DNA from: Deltaproteobacteria bacterium
GTDB taxonomy: Bacteria; Desulfobacterota; Desulfarculia; Desulfarculales; Desulfarculaceae
Reading direction: 5' to 3'
Assembly: GCA_020444165.1 (NCBI GenBank)
Contig: JAHLLK010000046.1
Location: 1-45,240, forward strand
Length of the DNA: 45,240 nucleotides
Part shown: one piece after another, positions 41,201 through 45,240 of the stretch
Numbering within the stretch: position 1 is the stretch's first letter
Layout: every line of letters starts with the position of its first letter
Program-made: the position numbers and the translations under genes
Notes under the pieces: model-generated
Seen by the model: the letters and a program-made list of their open reading frames with translations, nothing else
What the model was told of the DNA's origin: nothing
The model's database searches: none

Positions 41201-42543
41201 GGCTCTTCTCCCTCTGGCGGCTCCACCAGCCGCCCCATTAAGGAGTTCACCCGCCCCTCGGTGATGCTCACCCGCACCAGGGAACCGGCCAGGGCCGGTG
41301 CGCCGGAAAAGTTGACCGCGCGCCCGGCGCGGTCGCGGCCGGTGACCAAGCCGCGGCCTTTTTTGGCCGGGCCTTCCACCAGAACCTCCTGCAGGCTGCC
41401 TTCCAATTGGCGGTGCAAGCTGAGCGAGATATCGCGTTGCAAGGTCTGCAGCTCACTCAGACGGCGGGCCTTGGTCTTCTCGTCCAGTTTGCCGCCCATC
41501 CGGCTGGCCTTGGTGAAAGGCCGGTCGGAGTACTTGAAGCTGTATAGAAAATCGTATCGCACCTCATCCAGCAACTCCAGGCTTTCCTGGAATTCGGCCT
41601 CGGTTTCCCCGGGAAAGCCCACGATGATATCGCCGCCCAGGGCCAGCTCGGGCACCATTTCCCGTAGCTGGGCCACCCGCTCCCGGTAGGCCTGCCGGGT
41701 GTAGCCCCGGTTCATGGCGGCCAGCACCCGGTCGCTGCCGGACTGGGCCGGCAGGTGGAGTTTCTCCATGACCTTGGGTTCGGTGGCCATGGCCTGGATC
41801 AACTGGGGCGAGAGGTCCTTGGGGTGGCTGGTGGTGAACCTGAGCCGCCAAAGCTCCGGGACCTGGGCCACCTGGGCCAGCAGCTCCGCGAAATCCGCCC
41901 CGGTCTCCGGGTCGCGGTAGGAGTTGACGTTCTGGCCCAACAGGGTGATTTCCCGGGCTCCCCGGGCCACCAGGCCCGCGGCCTCGGCCGCCACCTCCCG
42001 GGCCGCGCGGCTTTGCTCGCGCCCCCGCACGTGGGGCACCACGCAATAGGAGCAGAAGTTGTCGCAGCCGACCATCACGGTGACCAGGGCCTTCAACCCC
42101 ACCTGGGGCGGCAGGGCCACGCCCGTGGCCACGGGCTGCCGCGGCCGGCTCACCAGGGCTTGGCGGCGGCCCCGGCCGGCTTCATCCAGCAGCTCGGGCA
42201 GGCGGTCCACCAGGCCGGTGCCCAGGACCAGGTCCAGGTGGGGGTTGGCCTCCAGGAGCTTGCCGCCCTCCTGCTGGGCCACGCAGCCGGCCACCCCGAT
42301 AAGGAGCCGGGGACGGCGGCGCTTCAGGTCCTTGAGCCCGCCCACCAGGGAGTAGACCTTGTGCTCGGCCCGCTCACGCACCGAGCAGGTGTTGATCAGC
42401 ACCAGGTCCGCGTCCTCCGGCCGCTCCACCCGCCGGTAGCCCAGGTCGGCCAGCCGGGCCTCCATGCGCGAGGAATCGTAGTCGTTCATCTGGCAGCCCA
42501 TGGTGGCTATGTAGACGCCTTTTTCCGGCGCGGCGGAATCCAT
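41197..42543 (-). CDS. miaB: tRNA-2-methylthio-N6-isopentenyladenosine synthase MiaB
   Basis: A 448-residue methylthiotransferase. The N-terminal UPF0004 domain has Cys C17, C53 and C87 (TMGCQMN, LINTCSVRERAE, VAGCVAQ). The radical SAM motif is C160-x3-C164-x2-C167 (GCDNFCSYC). A TRAM domain fills the end (about 385-448). It adds the methylthio group to i6A37 in tRNAs that read UNN codons. The start at 42543 (MDSAAPEKG) follows GAGGG/AGGGAT; the in-frame ATG at 42648 lies only a few nt after the predicted transcription start and adds 35 non-conserved residues, so it is rejected. It is followed by DUF151 in one operon. Confidence 0.96.
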   Translation of the reverse strand: MDSAAPEKGVYIATMGCQMNDYDSSRMEARLADLGYRRVERPEDADLVLINTCSVRERAEHKVYSLVGGLKDLKRRRPRLLIGVAGCVAQQEGGKLLEANPHLDLVLGTGLVDRLPELLDEAGRGRRQALVSRPRQPVATGVALPPQVGLKALVTVMVGCDNFCSYCVVPHVRGREQSRAAREVAAEAAGLVARGAREITLLGQNVNSYRDPETGADFAELLAQVAQVPELWRLRFTTSHPKDLSPQLIQAMATEPKVMEKLHLPAQSGSDRVLAAMNRGYTRQAYRERVAQLREMVPELALGGDIIVGFPGETEAEFQESLELLDEVRYDFLYSFKYSDRPFTKASRMGGKLDEKTKARRLSELQTLQRDISLSLHRQLEGSLQEVLVEGPAKKGRGLVTGRDRAGRAVNFSGAPALAGSLVRVSITEGRVNSLMGRLVEPPEGEEP

Positions 42544-42659
42544 GCCCTCATCCCTGGCGATAGTTACGTGGCAGCAACAGGTTACAAGTAAACCACGCGG
42601 GGGGCCCCCGGGGCCCGCTCCGGCCGGGGCGGCCCGGGTTTCCGACATGGTTTAAACAG

Positions 42660-42687
42660 ACTATACCTTGGTCCAGCGGCTTGACAA
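42660..42687 (-). promoter_or_regulatory. Sigma70 promoter of miaB
   Basis: On the minus strand TTGTCA (42687-42682) and TATAGT (42665-42660) are 16 nt apart; each differs in one base from the consensus hexamers. Transcription would start near 42653 and give about 110 nt of leader before the miaB start. It is one of the two best promoter matches in the window. Confidence 0.65.
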
Positions 42688-42810
42688 GAGACGGGAATAG
42701 CCCGGATTTTCGGAAGCCGGTTGCGCGGCGGGCCGGATTTGGCCATGCTTGAGAGGAAATCGGGGCCAGGCAAGCCCTTTAGCCCCGGCCTCTCCCAGGA
42801 AGATGCTGTC

Positions 42811-43536
42811 ATGCTGCCTTTGAAGGACGATCTGCCCACCCTGCACCCTCCCGTGGTCACCATGGCCCTTATCGCCGTGAACGTGGCGGTCTACCTGTAC
42901 CAGCTGACCCTTTCCGGGGAGCAGGACATCATCTTCATCCATCATTGGGGCCTGGTGCCGGGCTGGATCACCGGCCTGGGCCGCCTGGCCCCGCCGCCCC
43001 AGTGGGGCTCCCGCCTGGTGACCTTGTTCACCCACCAATTCGTGCACGGCGGCATTTTGCACGTGGCCGGCAACATGCTGTATTTGTGGATCTTCGGCAA
43101 TAACGTGGAAGACGCGCTGGGCAAGGTGCGCTTTTTGCTATTCTACCTCCTGGGCGGGGTGCTGGCGGCCACGCTGCACCTGATCTTCGACATGACGGGC
43201 ATGGTGCCCATGGTGGGGGCCAGCGGGGCCATCGCCGCGGTGCTGGGGGCCTACTTCATGCTTTATCCCCGGGCCAGGGTGGTGGTGCTGGTGTGGTTCA
43301 TCTTCATCGTGCAGCTGGTCCGCATCCCGGCGGTGATCGTGTTGGGGGTGTGGTTCTTCCTGCAGGTGATCAATCTCACCGGGCCCGACACCTCCACGGC
43401 CTGGCTGGCCCATATCGGGGGGTTCATCGCGGGGATGTTCCTGGTGAAGCGTTTTCTGCCCCGGGGCCGCCGGCCGGTGGCCCCGCCCTGGCGCCGACGG
43501 GAGGAGCCGCCCCGCCGGCAGGATTGGCGGCACTGA
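42811..43536 (+). CDS. Rhomboid-family intramembrane serine protease
   Basis: A 241-residue inner-membrane protein with about six TM segments. The catalytic Ser is S138 in GASGAI and the His is H201 in AHIGGF; GGILHVAGNMLYLW (80-93) holds the conserved His and Asn of TM2. The loop TLFTHQFVHG fits the family. The cytosolic tail (about 217-241) is rich in Arg and Pro. The start at 42811 (MLPLKDDLP) has AGGAAG about 10 nt upstream; an earlier in-frame ATG at 42745 is less well placed. Rhomboids cut membrane proteins within the bilayer; the substrate is not known. Confidence 0.92.
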   Translation: MLPLKDDLPTLHPPVVTMALIAVNVAVYLYQLTLSGEQDIIFIHHWGLVPGWITGLGRLAPPPQWGSRLVTLFTHQFVHGGILHVAGNMLYLWIFGNNVEDALGKVRFLLFYLLGGVLAATLHLIFDMTGMVPMVGASGAIAAVLGAYFMLYPRARVVVLVWFIFIVQLVRIPAVIVLGVWFFLQVINLTGPDTSTAWLAHIGGFIAGMFLVKRFLPRGRRPVAPPWRRREEPPRRQDWRH

Positions 43537-43561
43537 GCCGCGGGGCGGGGCGAGAGGCCCG

Positions 43562-43631
43562 GCAGGCCAGATTTGCCGGGGCCCTGGTTACACCCAGCAA
43601 GCCAAGCTTACCGGGGCCCTGGTCTTGCCAA
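43562..43631. repeat. 35-bp imperfect tandem repeat (two copies)
   Basis: GCAGGCCAGATTTGCC-GGGGCCCTGGT (from 43562) recurs as GCAAGCCAAGCTTACC-GGGGCCCTGGT (from 43597), a period of 35. It lies just past the rhomboid stop codon. Each copy holds the near-palindrome CCGGGGCCCTGG, so it may fold into two small hairpins and act as a terminator. Confidence 0.6.
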
Positions 43632-43637
43632 CCAGGT

Positions 43638-43653
43638 AAAATAAATTTATTTT
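43638..43653. promoter_or_regulatory. 16-bp AT palindrome upstream of the DUF3089 gene
   Basis: AAAATAAATTTATTTT is a perfect palindrome 100 nt before the DUF3089 start, in an otherwise GC-rich gap. It could be an operator, a bent or easily melted promoter element, or part of an UP element. No clear -35/-10 pair is seen beside it. Confidence 0.4.
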
Positions 43654-43752
43654 TCCAAGCAGACTGATTTGGCGGGCCATGCGCGGCGCGCCCAGCCGCC
43701 TGTTTTTCAACCACCTGCCAAAGACTAGCACGGACACCAACTGGAGAATGCC

Positions 43753-44757
43753 ATGCGAATCACCCGAACCATCCTCTCCTGCTCATTGCTATATGCCTTC
43801 CTGGCGCTGAATGCCTGGGCCGCGCCCACGCCCCAGGCTTGCGACATCCCGGCCTGCCCCAACTACGCCCAGGATGTAAGCTGGGCCGCCAAGCCGAGCA
43901 AACCCGACAAGCCGGTGGACGTATTCTACGTGTACCCCACCATCTATCACGACACGAACCCGAAAAACATGGACTTGTGCAACCAGGAACTGCGTTCCGA
44001 CGTCCAGGGGCTGCTCAAGTCCCAGGCCGGAGTGTACGCCGGCGCGGCAAACCTCTGCGCGCCTTACTATCGCCAGATGTCCATCGCCTGCCTGGACCCC
44101 CACGTGGACATGAGCCTCAACCGCTACTTCCGCCTCGGCGCGGACGACGTCCAGCGGGCCTTCAACTACTACCTGACCTACCTGAACCAGGGGCGTCCCT
44201 TTATCCTGGCCGGTCACAGCCAGGGCTCCGAGGTCTTGCTGGACCTGCTCAGAAGCCGGTTCCAGGACCCGCGGCTGCAAAAGCAACTTGTGGCGGCCTA
44301 CCTCATCGGCTGCTCCGTCACGGGGGAAGACCTGAAAAAATACCCTTGGATCAAACCTGCGCAGGGGGCGGACGACACCGGGGTGGTCATCTCCTGGAAC
44401 ACCCAGGCCCCCGGGGCGACCGGTTCCCCGGTGCTGCATCCTGGCGCGATCTGCATCAACCCTCTCAACTGGACCGCGGACGAAACCCCGGCGGCCAAAA
44501 GCCTCAATATGGGCGCTGTCTTCTTTGATAACTTATCAGGCGCGGTGAAGCGGGAAGTCCCGCACTACACCGGCGCGCGCATCGACAAAAAGGTGGGCGC
44601 CCTGGTCACCAGCCCGCCGGAAAAGCTGGACGTTGGCGGGTTCCCCCCGGGGGTCCTGCACAGGTACGACTACGCACTTTGGTATCGCAACCTGGAGAGC
44701 AACGTCCGCGAACGCATCGCGGCGTACCTGAAAAAACAGGGGCAGCTACCAAATTAG
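43753..44757 (+). CDS. Secreted DUF3089-family alpha/beta hydrolase
   Basis: A 334-residue protein. A signal peptide covers residues 1-23 with a likely cut at AWA-AP. The nucleophile elbow is GHSQGS (S156 in ILAGHSQGSEVLLDL), and the DUF3089 blocks DVFYVYPTIY (56-65) and the CAPYYRQM region (102-109) are present. Six or more Cys may form periplasmic disulfides. Family members are uncharacterised esterase- or lipase-like hydrolases. GGAG stands about 9 nt before the ATG. The repeat array at the right edge begins soon after the stop codon. Confidence 0.88.
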   Translation: MRITRTILSCSLLYAFLALNAWAAPTPQACDIPACPNYAQDVSWAAKPSKPDKPVDVFYVYPTIYHDTNPKNMDLCNQELRSDVQGLLKSQAGVYAGAANLCAPYYRQMSIACLDPHVDMSLNRYFRLGADDVQRAFNYYLTYLNQGRPFILAGHSQGSEVLLDLLRSRFQDPRLQKQLVAAYLIGCSVTGEDLKKYPWIKPAQGADDTGVVISWNTQAPGATGSPVLHPGAICINPLNWTADETPAAKSLNMGAVFFDNLSGAVKREVPHYTGARIDKKVGALVTSPPEKLDVGGFPPGVLHRYDYALWYRNLESNVRERIAAYLKKQGQLPN

Positions 44758-44773
44758 GGGGAAACGCGGCCCC

Positions 44774-45240
44774 AGGCTGGGGAAGAGAGCGGGCGCGCCA
44801 GCGCCTGAATGACGACCAGTCACGACCCTATGTGCCCGCCACGGCCCATGGCCGTTGGCCAAATGGTTTTTTGCAGCTTACCTTCGGGAGCGTGTGAACC
44901 AGCTTTTGCATGACGACCTGACTCGACCCGCAATGCCAGCAGCGGCACGCTACACGCGATTTGGGAATTTTTGCAGCCTACCTTCGGGAGCGGGTGAGCC
45001 AGCTTTTGAATGACGACCTGACTCGACCCGCTACGCCAGCAGCGGCACGCTGCCGAAGCCATTGGCGGGGGGCCAGCTTACCTTCGGGAGCGGGTGAGCC
45101 AACTTTTGAATGACGACCTTATTCGACCCGCTACGCCAGCAGCGGCACGCTGCCCGCAAGCAGGTGATTTTTTACAGCCTACCTGCGGGAGCGGGTGAGC
45201 CAGCTTTTGAATGACGACCTGACTCGACCCGCTACGCCAG
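44774..45240. repeat. Array of about 100-bp repeats with 80-81-bp core and variable spacers
   Basis: Units start at 44874, 44974, 45074 and 45175, so the period is 100, 100 and 101. The last unit is cut by the window edge. A degenerate unit lies before them (44774-44873, with TGAATGACGACC at 44806). The core runs from CAGCYTACCTTCGGGAGCG to GGCACGCTGCC, and spacers of 19-20 nt between cores are not conserved, except that most end in a T-run. Within the core, AGCGGGT pairs with ACCCGCT (plus AG/CT and CAG/CTG inside) and GCAGCG-GCA-CGCTGC forms a second hairpin. Because the period is not a multiple of three, it is not a protein repeat. Confidence 0.85.

Noticed and set aside
44774..45240. CRISPR array
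   Set aside because: Repeats are 80-81 bp with 19-20 bp gaps, the reverse of CRISPR proportions, and no cas gene is in the window.
44774..45240. Integron attC cassette array
   Set aside because: No cassette open reading frames between the repeats and no attC core pair (GTTRRRY/RYYYAAC) recognised.

Overview
The window is a very GC-rich, gene-dense bacterial chromosome segment. The gene content suggests an anaerobic deltaproteobacterium (Desulfobacterota, perhaps Desulfarculales-like). The hints are an SLC13/DASS anion transporter with a CBS protein and paired two-component genes, a corrinoid methyltransferase cassette with its own hybrid kinase, a CheW-type chemotaxis protein, FlgL, and YkgJ and DUF151 housekeeping genes. 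The taxonomic placement is an inference from gene content; no rRNA or tRNA gene is visible.

Left part (1-11647), almost all on the minus strand. It starts with a secreted Pro/Ala-rich protein cut by the window edge. A signalling and transport block follows. Read in the direction of transcription this is HAMP histidine kinase, NtrC-type sigma54 activator, SLC13 transporter, CBS protein, Cache-type histidine kinase and two stand-alone receivers. Strong GC hairpins sit in most gaps of this block, and palindromic putative operators sit upstream of the first kinase. Upstream again lie a sulfotransferase-like protein, a two-TM potassium channel and a CheW protein interrupted by a zinc-binding CZB domain.

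Middle part (11858-27601). An isochorismatase-family hydrolase and a YHS protein converge on a triple hairpin. Then comes a long plus-strand biosynthetic cluster with a good sigma70-type promoter at 12912-12941. Its genes are a class III aminotransferase, ACP, a ketosynthase fused to a chain-length-factor-like domain, ketosynthase 2, a 4HBT thioesterase, a PKS-type dehydratase fused to a phosphopantetheinyl transferase, a radical SAM enzyme, ketosynthase 3, a GT2 glycosyltransferase, an MMPL exporter fused to a methyltransferase, and an LpxL-type acyltransferase. Most junctions overlap by 1 or 4 nt. The parts resemble aryl-polyene (APE/flexirubin) clusters, but several proteins are fused, a radical SAM enzyme is present, and no ketoreductase, acyl ligase or ammonia lyase is seen. 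I infer a polyene-like or otherwise specialised acyl lipid that is built on an ACP, attached to a head group and exported. This is the best candidate for an undescribed system in the window.

Right part (28176-45240). A three-gene cassette encodes a corrinoid protein, a UroD/MtaA-type methyltransferase with altered zinc ligands, and a hybrid kinase with a DUF1638-like N-terminus. It is followed by hemW with a coupled 68-residue protein, a PhnP-like metallo-hydrolase, a lower-GC phospholipase C/P1-nuclease-like gene next to a long palindrome, a very large flgL without flgK, a YkgJ protein, a PHP phosphoesterase, a DUF151 nuclease, miaB, a rhomboid protease and a secreted DUF3089 hydrolase. The last 470 bases are an array of about 100-bp repeats, with an 80-81 bp core and 19-20 bp variable spacers, that runs off the window edge.
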